Below are positions 1 through 11,589 of a stretch of 64,000 nucleotides of DNA, piece after piece; positions within the stretch are counted from its first letter, which is position 1, and each line of letters begins with the position of its first letter. The translations under genes were made by a program, and so were the position numbers. The notes under the pieces were generated by a model. It was not told the DNA's origin and did no database searches. It saw nothing but the letters and a program-made list of their open reading frames with translations. This DNA comes from DASRDR01 sp035550795 (GTDB lineage: Bacteria > Methylomirabilota > Methylomirabilia > Rokubacteriales > DASRDR01), in assembly GCA_035550795.1 (NCBI GenBank), contig DASZOL010000059.1, forward strand, positions 1 through 64,000. The letters are read 5' to 3'.

Positions 1-257
<257 letters not shown>

Positions 258-325
258 GCGGATTGGCTTCGTTCCAATCCATTCGACGTGACGGCGCTCG
301 AGGATCGCGTATGAGGATTGCCGAT

Positions 326-443
326 TCCCGGCGGTCATACCGGAGGGGCCACACCCGTTCCCATCCCGAACACGGCAGTTAAGCCCTCCAGGGCCGATGG
401 TACTGCGCTGGTAGCGGTGCGGGAGAGTAGGTCGCCGCCGGGG
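326..443 (+). rRNA. rrf: 5S ribosomal RNA
   Basis: The 118-nt span has the conserved 5S core CCATCCCGAACACGGCAGTTAAG at 362-384 (family knowledge). Its ends pair as helix I: CCCGGCGG at 327-334 with CCGCCGGG at 435-442. It lies about 70 bp after the 23S gene and just before a strong terminator, so it closes the rRNA operon. Confidence 0.95.
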
Positions 444-451
444 TACTTCCA

Positions 452-490
452 CGAGGGGCCCGGATCTCAAGATCCGGGCCCCTCGTCTTT
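452..490. terminator. rrn operon intrinsic terminator
   Basis: A perfect 15-bp stem (452-466 with 471-485) with a TCAA loop is followed by TCTTT. It ends the rRNA operon. The stop codon of the convergent glycosyltransferase gene (467-469) falls inside the hairpin, so the element probably also ends transcription arriving from the minus strand. Confidence 0.93.
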
Positions 491-2065
491 CTGGAGCGTG
501 TCGAGCGGAGGTCCCCGCCGGGGCGTCGGCGCGGCGCGCGCCGGGGGCGCGACCGCGTTCTCGCACGGGGGGGGGCCCGGGGGGACAGCAAGGAGCCGGA
601 GTGCGTAGGCCCGGCCTGCGGGCGGGGACAGGGGAGCCTCGATCGCGAACGAGGAGTCCGCGCCGGGCAGGGGACGACCGAGTCGTTCGCCCGCAAACGC
701 CAGCAGGGAGGCCAGGACTCCCGGCTCTCGGCGCGGGCGCCAGGCCACCAGGCACTGGAGCGCCCCAGGTGGCGTCGGCACGACGAGGGCCTCGATCTCC
801 GGCGTGAGGACGCGACTGTCGGGAAAGTGGAGCCGCAGGTTGCCTCCGAGCGGAACGTCGGCCGCGATGATGGTCCCGCCCCGGAAGCCGGCGGCTCGGA
901 TCCCGGCGGCGAGCTCGCGGATCGGCAGGTGCAGGCGCGACGGCATGCCGAGCGATGGCCCGCTCCAGACATCCGCGAAGCGGACGCCGAGGGTGAGGAT
1001 CCCCACGGCGAGCAAGGCGCGTGTGAGCCGCCGGACGGAGTCGGGTCCGAGCGCGGCCGCAGGCGCGCGAAGGAAGAACGCCAGGGGCGCCACCACCAGG
1101 AGCGCGAGACACCATCGGGCCTTGAACACCCGCACCCCCACGAAGGGAACGCTCAGGACGAGGGTCGCGACGAGGACGACGAGGTAGCGTTCGAGGAGCC
1201 GCCGGGTCGCGGAGCGCAGGGGGTCGGGGTCGGCTGCAGACCGGCGGACGGCGGGGACGAACAGCGTCACGATGACGACCAGGGGCCCCAGGAACGCCAC
1301 GAGGTCGGTGAGCACCTGCACCAGGCCGATCCCCGCGCCGTCGAGCGGTCGCGTGCCCAGGCGGAGCTTGTCCGTCGCCGACAGAAGGGCGTGATGACCG
1401 GCCAGCCACGCGAGATGCGGGCTGACGGCCGCCGCGGCCGCCAGGACGGTCACTGCGCTCCGGCGGTCGAGGAGCGCGGCGCGGAACGTGGGAACGGACA
1501 GCGCCGCGCCGAGGAGCCCCCCCGCGAAGAGGACGAAGTTGTACTTGGCGAGGAAGCCGAAGCCGACGAGCCCCCCGAGGGCGGCGTACCGCCAGACCTT
1601 CGGCGCATCGGCCAGCGCCACGAGCGCATGGACCGTCAGCATAGCCAGGGCGGCGGCGAGCACGGAGTGCGTCAGATCGCGCGGCGCCTCCCAGGCCACC
1701 GCGGGCACCAGCCACAGGGACAGCGCCGTGACGGTGGCCAGGTCCGGGTCGCCGCGGAGGCGCCGGGCGGCCAGGTACGTGCCGCCGTACACCCCGAGCA
1801 GGCAGGCGTGCTTGAGGACCGCCAGTCCGAGGACGCCGACGCCGAGCATTCGGAAGACGCCGTGCTGGAGCCAGGTGTAGAGGGGAGGCGCCTGGCCGTA
1901 GCCGAGGGCCAGCGACTGGGCGAGGAGGAGCTGCTCGGCCTCGTCGTGCTCGACCGCGTCGGGAGCGAGGAGCCGGATGCCGATGTGCAGGAGGGCGTAG
2001 GCGACGAGAATGAGACCGAGCGGCACGCCCGGGTCCTGGCGGCGAGCGCCTAGCCGGGCGTCCAC
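467..2065 (-). CDS. GT-C family glycosyltransferase (GT39/ArnT-like membrane protein)
   Basis: This 532-aa polytopic membrane protein has the layout of family 39 dolichyl/polyprenyl-phosphate sugar glycosyltransferases: a first membrane span, then an acidic motif HDEAEQ (D41, E42) in the first periplasmic loop, then about ten further hydrophobic segments and a soluble C-terminal part. Such enzymes transfer a sugar from a lipid-phosphate donor to proteins or lipid A at the outer face of the inner membrane. Donor and acceptor cannot be told from sequence. The GTG start at 2065 precedes the first hydrophobic segment. The gene is convergent with the rRNA operon and its 3' end lies in the shared terminator. 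It follows the M50 protease gene by about 190 bp in the same direction. Confidence 0.85.
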   Translation of the reverse strand: MDARLGARRQDPGVPLGLILVAYALLHIGIRLLAPDAVEHDEAEQLLLAQSLALGYGQAPPLYTWLQHGVFRMLGVGVLGLAVLKHACLLGVYGGTYLAARRLRGDPDLATVTALSLWLVPAVAWEAPRDLTHSVLAAALAMLTVHALVALADAPKVWRYAALGGLVGFGFLAKYNFVLFAGGLLGAALSVPTFRAALLDRRSAVTVLAAAAAVSPHLAWLAGHHALLSATDKLRLGTRPLDGAGIGLVQVLTDLVAFLGPLVVIVTLFVPAVRRSAADPDPLRSATRRLLERYLVVLVATLVLSVPFVGVRVFKARWCLALLVVAPLAFFLRAPAAALGPDSVRRLTRALLAVGILTLGVRFADVWSGPSLGMPSRLHLPIRELAAGIRAAGFRGGTIIAADVPLGGNLRLHFPDSRVLTPEIEALVVPTPPGALQCLVAWRPRREPGVLASLLAFAGERLGRPLPGADSSFAIEAPLSPPAGRAYALRLLAVPPGPPPCENAVAPPARAAPTPRRGPPLDTLQKDEGPGS

Positions 2066-2257
2066 GCCCGAGGTCCAGACAGGCCCGCGATCACACCCGC
2101 GCCCGGGACCGAGACCCTGGTGGGCGAAGTGATCCTCGACTGCCCGGGGTCGGGCCGGCGACGGTCAGGCGGTGCCCTGAATCCCGCCACGTCATCCGGG
2201 TGCCATCGCGGACGCGTCGTGCTGGCCTCCGGCCGGATCCCGCCGGCGCCGCTCCGC

Positions 2258-2911
2258 TCAGAGGATCGTCCCGAGGACCGTCATGTAGAAGGCGTTGACC
2301 AGGGCGAACAGCGGCCCAAGGATGTAGCGGGTCGCGCCGGAGAAGACGAGCAGGAGCAGGATGAGCGGGCCGTACTGCTCCAGGCGCGCGAGGAGCGGCC
2401 AGGAGCGCCGCGGGAAGAAGTACGGGAGAAAGTGGCCCCCGTCGAGCGGCGGGAGGGGGATCAGGTTGAAGATCGCGAGCCCGAGGTTGAACGTGTAGAC
2501 GAAGCGCAGCATCCCCGCGACCGGCCGGGCGACGAAGGGCGACTCGAGGTAGCGAGCGGCGAGCACCAGCGCGAGGAGGCCGATGAACGCGACGACGAAG
2601 TTCGAGAGCGGTCCGGCGGCGGCGACCCACGCCATGTCGCGCACCGGTCGTCGAAGATTCCGCGCGTTGACTGGCACCGGCCGAGCCCAGCCGAAGCCCG
2701 CGATGACGAACGCGAGCGCACCGAGCGGATCGATGTGGGGGAGCGGGTTGAGGGTCAGTCGACCGGACAGCCGTGCCGTCGGGTCGCCGAGTCGGTCCGC
2801 GACCCAGCCGTGCGCGACCTCGTGCACCGTGACCGCCAGCAGCAGGGCCGGGACCATGAGGAGAAGCACCTGGACGGCACCCGCCGGATCCCGCAGGAAG
2901 CCGTCGATCAT
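2258..2911 (-). CDS. Site-2 protease family protein (M50, YwhC/FtsH-independent small type)
   Basis: This 217-aa membrane metalloprotease has the M50 zinc motif HEVAH (H30, E31, H34) in the first hydrophobic segment and the second conserved motif LPPLDGGH with D157 as the third metal ligand. These minimal S2P homologues, without a PDZ domain, consist of about six hydrophobic segments and are widespread; their substrates are mostly unknown. The ATG overlaps the stop of the upstream YacG-like reading frame (ATGA), which suggests the two were once translationally coupled. Confidence 0.9.
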   Translation of the reverse strand: MIDGFLRDPAGAVQVLLLMVPALLLAVTVHEVAHGWVADRLGDPTARLSGRLTLNPLPHIDPLGALAFVIAGFGWARPVPVNARNLRRPVRDMAWVAAAGPLSNFVVAFIGLLALVLAARYLESPFVARPVAGMLRFVYTFNLGLAIFNLIPLPPLDGGHFLPYFFPRRSWPLLARLEQYGPLILLLLVFSGATRYILGPLFALVNAFYMTVLGTIL

Positions 2912-3117
2912 TCCTCAGCCTGCGCGGCGGCCCGCCCGGACGAGGCGGGGAGCGAGAGCGGAGCCTCCGGTCCTCCTGGTCCAGCCAGACGCCGAGGTCG
3001 ATGAGCCTGCCCCCGCGGGAGCAGACGGGCCGCGCGGGATTTCCCGACCACGCGACCGGTCGACCGCAGGTCGGGCAGTGCGGGTCGGCTCGCCGGCCGC
3101 AACGAAGTATCGATCAC
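2908..3117 (-). pseudogene. Broken YacG-like zinc-ribbon gene (gyrase inhibitor family)
   Basis: One minus-strand frame reads CPTCGRPVAWSGNPARPVCS followed by RGGRLIDLGVWLDQ, covering about 3077 to 2976. This is the diagnostic YacG pattern CPxCGxPVxW...NPxRPFCSxxCxLIDLGxW. Three features argue against an intact gene. The fourth zinc ligand is Gly (GGC where TGC would give Cys). The motif frame has no ATG/GTG/TTG after its upstream TGA. The frame stays open far into the M50 gene instead of stopping after about 60 codons. A different frame has a plausible ATG at 3117 and a stop at 2908 that overlaps the M50 start, as if the original gene now reads through two compensating shifts. Decay or assembly error are both possible. 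Confidence 0.6.
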
Positions 3118-3197
3118 CGCTCCATCGTAGACACGGGATCCGCGGCCGGCAAGGGCCGCGCGCCCGTCGCGGCGCCGGCGCCCGTCGAAGGCGCCTC

Positions 3198-3206
3198 TGC
3201 TATACT
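3198..3206 (+). promoter_or_regulatory. Extended -10 promoter for the pyrophosphatase gene
   Basis: TGCTATACT fits an extended -10 (TGnTATAAT-like) element. No convincing -35 is present, as expected for this class. The predicted start at about 3213 leaves a leader of about 50 nt before the Shine-Dalgarno AGGAGA (3251-3256) and the ATG at 3264. Confidence 0.6.
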
Positions 3207-3263
3207 GTTCGCCGGTTCGCGGCCGACCCGTTACGGCATCCTCCGTTTTCAGGAGACCTCTAC

Positions 3264-5744
<2,481 letters not shown>

Positions 5745-5756
5745 CGGGGCCCGCCG

Positions 5757-6404
5757 GTGATCGAGTACTTCCTCCGGCTCCTCAGCGATCCGGCCGCTCT
5801 CTACGAGCTGGTCCGCTGGGGGGGATACGTCGCGCTCGTCGCGATCGTGTTCACCGAGACGGGGCTCCTGGTCGGCTTCTTCCTGCCGGGCGACTCCCTG
5901 CTCATCACGGCCGGTCTCGTCGCCGCCGCGGGCGGCCTCGACATCTGGCTGCTCAACGGGCTGCTGGTGGTGGCCGCGATCGCGGGCGACAGCGTCGGGT
6001 ACGCAATCGGCTACCGCGCAGGGCCGCGGATCTTCACGCGGGAGGACTCGCGATGGTTCAGCCGCAACCACCTGGTGCGGACGCGCGAGTTCTACGAGCG
6101 CCACGGGGGCAAGACCATCGTCCTGGCGCGGTTCATCCCGATCATCCGCACCTTCGCGCCCGTGGTCGCTGGCGTCGGCCGGATGGAGTACCGGCGCTTC
6201 CTGGCATACAACGTCCTGGGCGGCGTTGGCTGGGTCTCCGGCCTGACGTGGGCAGGCTATCTCATGGGCCGGACCATCCCGGACATCGGCCGTTACATCC
6301 ACATCGTGATCGCTATCGTGGTGATCCTGTCCGTCATTCCGATTGGCGTGGAGTGGTTGCGAGCCCGCGCCCAGCGGGACCGCGCCGCGGTCCGGGAGCG
6401 ATAG
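5757..6404 (+). CDS. DedA family membrane protein
   Basis: This 215-aa integral membrane protein has the DedA/VTT features: an E-G-L-L-x-G-F-F-L-P-G-D motif near residues 35-47, and a later ARFIPIIRTFAPVVAG motif where the conserved arginines and proline lie. DedA proteins are implicated in polyprenyl-phosphate or phospholipid flipping and in membrane potential homeostasis. The GTG start lies 12 bp after the pyrophosphatase stop and the DUF47 start is one base after its own stop, so it is co-transcribed with the phosphate genes. Confidence 0.9.
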   Translation: MIEYFLRLLSDPAALYELVRWGGYVALVAIVFTETGLLVGFFLPGDSLLITAGLVAAAGGLDIWLLNGLLVVAAIAGDSVGYAIGYRAGPRIFTREDSRWFSRNHLVRTREFYERHGGKTIVLARFIPIIRTFAPVVAGVGRMEYRRFLAYNVLGGVGWVSGLTWAGYLMGRTIPDIGRYIHIVIAIVVILSVIPIGVEWLRARAQRDRAAVRER

Positions 6405-6405
6405 C

Positions 6406-7026
6406 GTGGTGTTCCGGCTGATCCCGCGCGAGGAACGGTTCTTCGACCTCTTCGAGGAGCAGGCGCGCAACATCGTGGCGGCCGCCGGACGGCTCCGCGA
6501 GATGATCTTCGACTTCGAGGATGCGCCGGCGAAGGCCATGGCCATCAAGGAGCTCGAGCATGCCGGTGACGTGCTGACGCACGACCTCATCCGGAAGATC
6601 AATACGACGTTCGTCACGCCCTTCGACCGGGAGGACGTGTACGCACTGGCGTCGCGGCTCGACGACGTGCTGGACCTGGTCGAGGCGGCCGCCGACCGGC
6701 TGGTGCTCTACCGCATCAAGGAGCCGACCTCGGGGGCTCGGGCTTTCGCGGACGTGATCGTGAAGACCGCGGACTCGGTGAAGGAAGCCGTGGGGTGCCT
6801 CCGGGCGTCGAGCAAGGCGTATCACAATCACTGCGTCGAGGTGAACCGGCTGGAGAACGAGGCCGACCGACTCCTGAAGGAGCTCATCGCCGCCCTATTC
6901 GCGGACGTGACCGACCCGATCGAGGTGATCAAGTGGAAGGAGATCTACGAGACCCTCGAGGAGGTCACCGACCGATGCGAGGATGTCGTGAACGTGATCG
7001 AGGGCATCATGCTGAAGATGGGCTAG
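6406..7026 (+). CDS. DUF47 (PhoU-like) phosphate transport accessory protein
   Basis: This 206-aa, all-alpha, soluble protein is of the DUF47/TIGR00153 type, a PhoU relative almost always encoded beside a PiT-type phosphate transporter. It shows the family N-terminal region FRLIPREERFFDLFEEQA and the acidic repeats FDREDVYALASRLDDVLDLVE and WKEIYETLEEVTDRCEDVVN. The start is GTG 6406 or GTG 6409, directly after the dedA stop at 6402-6404. It probably regulates or assists the phosphate transporter encoded ten bases downstream. Confidence 0.9.
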   Translation: MVFRLIPREERFFDLFEEQARNIVAAAGRLREMIFDFEDAPAKAMAIKELEHAGDVLTHDLIRKINTTFVTPFDREDVYALASRLDDVLDLVEAAADRLVLYRIKEPTSGARAFADVIVKTADSVKEAVGCLRASSKAYHNHCVEVNRLENEADRLLKELIAALFADVTDPIEVIKWKEIYETLEEVTDRCEDVVNVIEGIMLKMG

Positions 7027-7036
7027 GCCCGCCGGC

Positions 7037-8032
7037 ATGGAGCCCGCCGCCCTCATCGTCTTCATCATCGCCGTCGCGCTGCTGTTCGACTTCATCAACG
7101 GCTTCCACGACGCGGCCAACTCGATCGCGACCGTGGTGTCCACCCGGGTGCTCAGCCCGACGCAGGCGGTCGTCTGGGCGGCGTTCTTCAACTTCGTCGC
7201 GGCGTTCGGGTTCGGTGTCAGCGTCGCACGGACGATCGGCAAGGGCATCGTGCATCCGGAGAGCGTGGACGCGCTGGTGATCCTGGCGGCCTTGCTCGGT
7301 GCAATCACGTGGAACCTGATCACTTGGTACGCGGCGATCCCGTCCAGTTCCTCGCACGCCCTTATCGGTGGCCTGGCGGGCGCTGCGGTCGCGAAGGCCG
7401 GCGTCGCAAGCCTCGTGCCGGCCGGCCTGATCAAGACGGCGCTCTTCATCGTGCTCTCGCCCCTCCTCGGGCTCGTCATCGCGTTCACCCTGATGGTCAG
7501 CGTAATGCGCGTCTTCCGGCACGCGTCCCCCAGTCGGATCGACCGCCTCTTCCGGCGCCTCCAGCTCGTGTCCGCCGCCTTCTACAGCCTGGGACACGGG
7601 ACCAACGATGCGCAGAAGACGATGGGGATCATCGCGGGGCTCCTGTTCGCGACAGGCCACCTCGGTCCGGAGTTCCACGTGCCCGTGTGGGTCATCCTGT
7701 CGGCGCACGCCGCCATCGGCTTGGGAACGCTGGCTGGGGGCTGGCGGATCGTCAGGACCATGGGGATGGGCATCACCCGGCTGAAGCCGGTGGGCGGATT
7801 CTGCGCGGAGACCGCCGGGTCGCTCATGCTCATCGGCACCGCGGTGGCCGGCATCCCGGTCAGCACGACGCACACGATCACCGGGGCCATCGTGGGAGTC
7901 GGCGCCACCACTCGCCTCTCCGCGGTGCGCTGGGGTATCGCCGGGCGAATCGTCTGGGCGTGGATCCTGACGATCCCGGCGTCGGCGCTCATCGCCGGCG
8001 TGAGCCTGACGCTCCTCGGCTTGCTGCGCTAG
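7037..8032 (+). CDS. pit: PiT family inorganic phosphate transporter
   Basis: This 331-aa, about ten-span transporter has the PiT signature NGFHDAANSIATVV near residues 19-32 and its inverted repeat GHGTNDAQKTMGII in the second half. It imports metal-phosphate with cation coupling. With DUF47 upstream it forms the common DUF47-pit pair. A pyrophosphatase and a phosphate carrier in one transcription unit suggest coordinated handling of Pi and PPi (inference). Confidence 0.93.
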   Translation: MEPAALIVFIIAVALLFDFINGFHDAANSIATVVSTRVLSPTQAVVWAAFFNFVAAFGFGVSVARTIGKGIVHPESVDALVILAALLGAITWNLITWYAAIPSSSSHALIGGLAGAAVAKAGVASLVPAGLIKTALFIVLSPLLGLVIAFTLMVSVMRVFRHASPSRIDRLFRRLQLVSAAFYSLGHGTNDAQKTMGIIAGLLFATGHLGPEFHVPVWVILSAHAAIGLGTLAGGWRIVRTMGMGITRLKPVGGFCAETAGSLMLIGTAVAGIPVSTTHTITGAIVGVGATTRLSAVRWGIAGRIVWAWILTIPASALIAGVSLTLLGLLR

Positions 8033-8038
8033 GGCTCC

Positions 8039-8953
8039 GTGGGACGGCGGCGGCCGGCCACGCCCTGGCGCCGGGCGGGCCAGCGGGCGGTGGCGGTGCT
8101 GGTCGGTCTGGTGGGGGGACTCGTCGGCCGGCTGCCTCCCCGGGCGGCGCACGGTCTCGGGGTCGGCCTCGGTCGGGCGGCCTACCGGATCCTGCCGGGG
8201 CGCCGCCATGTCGCGCTGGACAACCTGACGCTCGTCTACGGCGACAGCCTGTCCCCGGCCGCCCGGGCGATGCTCGCGCGGCGGTGCTTCGAGCACCTGG
8301 GACTCACGACGGTGGAGTGCTGCCGCCTGTTCTTCGGGTCCGCGGAGCGCGTGCTGCGGCGGGTACGGGGCACGGGGACGGAGCACATCGCGAAGGCGCT
8401 GGCCCAGGGGCGGGGCATCTTCTTCCTGACCGGGCACTTCGGGAACTGGGAGCTGCTCGCGGCGACGCATGGGCTGGCGGGCTTCGGGCTGAGCGTGGTC
8501 GTGCGGCCCCTCGACAACCCATACCTCGATGCCCTGATCGCTCGGGCGCGCGCGCGGAGCGGTCTCCGGGCCATCTCCAAGCGCGAGGCGGTGCAGGGCG
8601 TCCGCGCGGCCCTGGCGCGCGGGGAGTGCATCGGCATCCTGCTGGATCAGGATGCGGGACGGGAAGGCGTCTTTGTGCCCTTCCTCGGTCATGCGGCGTC
8701 GACCTCGCGCGCCCTTGCGGTCCTGGCCCTGAAGACGCGGGCTCCCGTCGTGCCAGCGTTCATCCACCGGCTTCCGGACGGGAGCCACGAGCTGGTCCTC
8801 GACCCGGAGATTCCGCTGGTCATTACGGGCGACCTCGATCACGATATTCTCGTGAACACGGCCCGCTTCACGGCGGCGATCGAGCGCCACGTCCGGGCCC
8901 ATCCGGAGCAATGGTTCTGGGTGCACCGGCGCTGGAAGACCCGGCCCGCATGA
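8039..8953 (+). CDS. LpxL/HtrB-type lysophospholipid (lipid A) acyltransferase
   Basis: This 304-aa inner-membrane enzyme has one N-terminal hydrophobic segment and the HX4D/E acyltransferase motif HFGNWE (H133, E138), followed by conserved blocks around LLDQDAGREGVFVPFLG and the C-terminal PEQWFWVHRRWK. This is typical of lipid A late acyltransferases, which add a secondary acyl chain from acyl-ACP to Kdo-lipid IVA or a related core. It is one of the clearest signs of an LPS-bearing outer membrane. The GTG start is six bases after the pit stop, and the stop overlaps the next ATG. Confidence 0.9.
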   Translation: MGRRRPATPWRRAGQRAVAVLVGLVGGLVGRLPPRAAHGLGVGLGRAAYRILPGRRHVALDNLTLVYGDSLSPAARAMLARRCFEHLGLTTVECCRLFFGSAERVLRRVRGTGTEHIAKALAQGRGIFFLTGHFGNWELLAATHGLAGFGLSVVVRPLDNPYLDALIARARARSGLRAISKREAVQGVRAALARGECIGILLDQDAGREGVFVPFLGHAASTSRALAVLALKTRAPVVPAFIHRLPDGSHELVLDPEIPLVITGDLDHDILVNTARFTAAIERHVRAHPEQWFWVHRRWKTRPA

Positions 8954-9840
8954 CGGGACTTCGGCCGCGGGCGTGTCGGGCGCTGGGGATGACCCTCCTC
9001 GTGCTCGGGACCGCGGCTCCGGCGAGGATGGCCGGAGCGGTGGGCGAGGATCCGGCCGCCGAGGTCACCGAGGCCCTGGAGAACCTCGGCGCGCCCGGCG
9101 GCGTGTGGGGCCGCCTCTCGATCGAGGAGGAGTCCCCGGTCGGAGCCTCGACGCCGCTCAGCGGCGTCGAGGTCACCCTCTACCCGGCCACGCCCGCCCT
9201 CGTCACGGAGCTGGAGCGGATCCGGCAGAGCGCGCGGACGTCCGGCGCGCAACACGAGTCCGCCGTGTCGCGAGTCCAGGCCGCGCTCGCTGCCCACCAG
9301 GGGCGAATCGACCGGCAGAACCCTACGGAAGGCGATCTGGTCGCGGAGCCCCCGGCCCTGGCGCCCCCTCGGCCGGTCACGCCGTCCGCTTCCAAGGCAC
9401 CGGAACCGCGCCCGTTCGCCCCGGCCGCTCCCAGGACGTCGGCCTCGCCGCGCTTGCGGAGCGGAGCGGAGCGCCCGGGCAGAGTGGCCACGCCGACGGA
9501 CAGCGCCGAGGAGCATCCGCAAGCCTACCACCCGTGGCGTCAGCGAACGGACCCTGCCGGGCTCTTCGCCTTCGACGGCGTGCCCTCGGGCGACTGGGTC
9601 GTCGTCGCGATCCGGGTGTCCGCGTACGGAGGCGCCAAGCTCCGCGGCGAGCCGCATCCCCGGACGCCGGGACGTGGCGTGCGATTTCTACCGCGGGCGA
9701 CCAGCCCCGCGAAGGAGGCGGAGGTCTGGGTGACCCGGGTGCGGATCGTGGCGGCCGATCGGATTGGCCTCGACCTGACCGACCGAGCCCGGTGGCTTGT
9801 GGGACCCGTGCGAGTGGCGCGTCCGCTCGAGGTCCCGTGA
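8950..9840 (+). CDS. Exported hypothetical protein with carboxypeptidase-regulatory-like segment
   Basis: This 296-aa protein of unknown function starts at an ATGA overlap with the acyltransferase gene. It has a hydrophobic N-terminus that ends around residue 28 (MAGA/VGED), consistent with a signal peptide. A Pro/Ala-rich linker at about 125-185 separates an N-terminal part from a C-terminal segment DPAGLFAFDGVPSGDWVVVA, which resembles the beta strands of CarboxypepD_reg/transthyretin-like domains. Coupling to lpxL suggests an envelope role, but nothing more precise can be said. Confidence 0.72.
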   Translation: MTGLRPRACRALGMTLLVLGTAAPARMAGAVGEDPAAEVTEALENLGAPGGVWGRLSIEEESPVGASTPLSGVEVTLYPATPALVTELERIRQSARTSGAQHESAVSRVQAALAAHQGRIDRQNPTEGDLVAEPPALAPPRPVTPSASKAPEPRPFAPAAPRTSASPRLRSGAERPGRVATPTDSAEEHPQAYHPWRQRTDPAGLFAFDGVPSGDWVVVAIRVSAYGGAKLRGEPHPRTPGRGVRFLPRATSPAKEAEVWVTRVRIVAADRIGLDLTDRARWLVGPVRVARPLEVP

Positions 9841-9902
9841 GGAGCAGATCCGTTCGTCTGCAGTGACGCCTACTTACGCGCCATCCACGCGGTGTTTTCC
9901 GG

Positions 9903-9932
9903 TTGACAGTGGCCCGGGGCGCGTGCTAAGAA
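9903..9932 (+). promoter_or_regulatory. Sigma-70-type promoter (TTGACA-18-TAAGAA)
   Basis: A perfect -35 (9903-9908) is followed by 18 bp and TAAGAA at 9927-9932. The predicted start at about 9939 excludes the in-frame ATG at 9932 as initiator of the downstream gene and supports ATG 9974. Confidence 0.65.
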
Positions 9933-9973
9933 TGGCGCGGTTAGTCGTCCAGCTGTCCTCCGAATCGATCTTC

Positions 9974-11464
9974 ATGAGGGTGCGATCGTGGTGCTGGTGG
10001 AGCAAGTTGTCGCTCACCGGGGTGACGCTGGTCGCCGCGGCCACGACCCTCTGTCCGCTCCCGGCCGCCGGCTTCCCGGGAGGCCTCGCCGGAGCCGATA
10101 GCTACCTGCTCGCGGCCGTCCCCGAGCCCCCGATCCCGCCACGCCCCCCGGGGCAGCCCGACCTTTTCGCACCCGAGGACGCCACCGTCCCGGAGCCGAC
10201 CGAGGACACCGCCGCGGAGGGCGACGCGACAGAGGTCCAATCCGGGGCGCCCGCCAATCGCTTCGATGAGGAGCGCCTCGACGTGCAGCCGGAGACCGGC
10301 TCGACCGTCCACGTGCCGCCCGGACTGCCGGTCCCCACCTATCCTGTGGTGGTCAACGCCCCGGTGGAGGCCCTGATCGATCACTTCGTCGCCAGGGATC
10401 GCGAGCGCTTCGGGATGTGGATCTCGCGGTCGGGCCGCTACCTGCCGATGATCCAGCGGATCTTCCGGGAGCGGGGGCTGCCCGAGGAGCTCGCCTACAC
10501 GGCGATGATCGAGTCCGGATTCTCCCCCCGGGCCGTCTCACGGGTTGGCGCCAAGGGGATGTGGCAGTTCATGGAGGCCACGGGGCGGCGCTACGGCCTC
10601 GTCATAAACCGGTGGCTCGACGAGCGGCTCGATCCGGTCAAGTCCACCATGGCGGCCGCCGAGTACCTCGGCGACCTGTACGGCCTGTTCGGGCACTGGT
10701 TCCTGGCTCAGGCTGGATACAACGCGGGCGAGGCCCGGGTGGGGCGCGCGATCCAGCGCGCCCGGACGAGCGACTTCTGGGCACTGACCCAGACGCGGCA
10801 TCTGCCGGACGAGACCAAGCTCTTCGTCCCGCAGATCCTCGCCGCGGCCGTGATCACGCGTGCGCCCACGCGCTACGGCTTTGACGTCACGCTCGAGTCT
10901 CCGCTCGCCTATGACGAGGTGACCATCCGGCGGGTCCTCGACTTCGATACGATCGCGAGCCTGGCGGCCGTCACCGTCGATCAGATCCGCGATCTGAATC
11001 CGGCGCTGCTCGCCCGGATCACGCCGCCGTTCGGCAGCTATACGCTCCGGTTGCCGCCGGGCGCCGGGGCCCGGTTTGACGCGGCGCTCCAGGCGGCGGC
11101 CCCGTCCAGCCTTCCCGTGTGGACGGTGCACCGGATCGGGCGCAACCAGTCCCTGGCCGAGATCGCCCGGATCCATCGGGTGACACCCCAGCGACTGGCG
11201 GAGCTGAACCACCTCCCGGGCGGTCGGCTGCGCGGGATCCGGGAGCTGGTCGTGCCGGCGTCGACCAGACGCCCCCCGGGCGCCGCGGCCCGGACCGAGC
11301 CCGCCCCCGGAGCTCCGCGCGAAGTCGTGGTCCGCAAGGGCGACACGCTCTCGGCGCTTGCCGCGCGGTACCGGGTCACGCCACAAGCCCTCGCGCAGTT
11401 GAACGGGATGGACCTCGACGACCCGCTGGCCATCGGGGCCCGGCTCCGCCTGACCTCGCAGTAA
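9974..11464 (+). CDS. MltD-like membrane-bound lytic transglycosylase with two LysM domains
   Basis: This 496-aa exported enzyme cleaves the glycan strands of peptidoglycan, forming 1,6-anhydro-MurNAc ends. The signal segment covers roughly residues 10-35, and a long Pro/Glu/Ala-rich linker follows. The SLT domain begins near residue 165, with the catalytic Glu in AMIESGFSPRAVS (E180) and the signatures GAKGMWQFM and AQAGYNAGEARVGRAI. Two C-terminal LysM repeats follow: a divergent one beginning TVHRIGRNQSLAEIARIHRV and a canonical one VVRKGDTLSALAARYRV. ATG 9974 was chosen because ATG 9932 overlaps the promoter. Confidence 0.9.
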   Translation: MRVRSWCWWSKLSLTGVTLVAAATTLCPLPAAGFPGGLAGADSYLLAAVPEPPIPPRPPGQPDLFAPEDATVPEPTEDTAAEGDATEVQSGAPANRFDEERLDVQPETGSTVHVPPGLPVPTYPVVVNAPVEALIDHFVARDRERFGMWISRSGRYLPMIQRIFRERGLPEELAYTAMIESGFSPRAVSRVGAKGMWQFMEATGRRYGLVINRWLDERLDPVKSTMAAAEYLGDLYGLFGHWFLAQAGYNAGEARVGRAIQRARTSDFWALTQTRHLPDETKLFVPQILAAAVITRAPTRYGFDVTLESPLAYDEVTIRRVLDFDTIASLAAVTVDQIRDLNPALLARITPPFGSYTLRLPPGAGARFDAALQAAAPSSLPVWTVHRIGRNQSLAEIARIHRVTPQRLAELNHLPGGRLRGIRELVVPASTRRPPGAAARTEPAPGAPREVVVRKGDTLSALAARYRVTPQALAQLNGMDLDDPLAIGARLRLTSQ

Positions 11465-11589
11465 CCTGCCCGCGGCTTCCGGACCCTTCCCGACCTCGGC
11501 GGCCTTCCCCGCGGGGGCGGACTGCCGCACAATAGACGGGCGGGCGCCACTCCGCGGATCGCACTTCGAGCCCACGAGGAGGGACTGCC

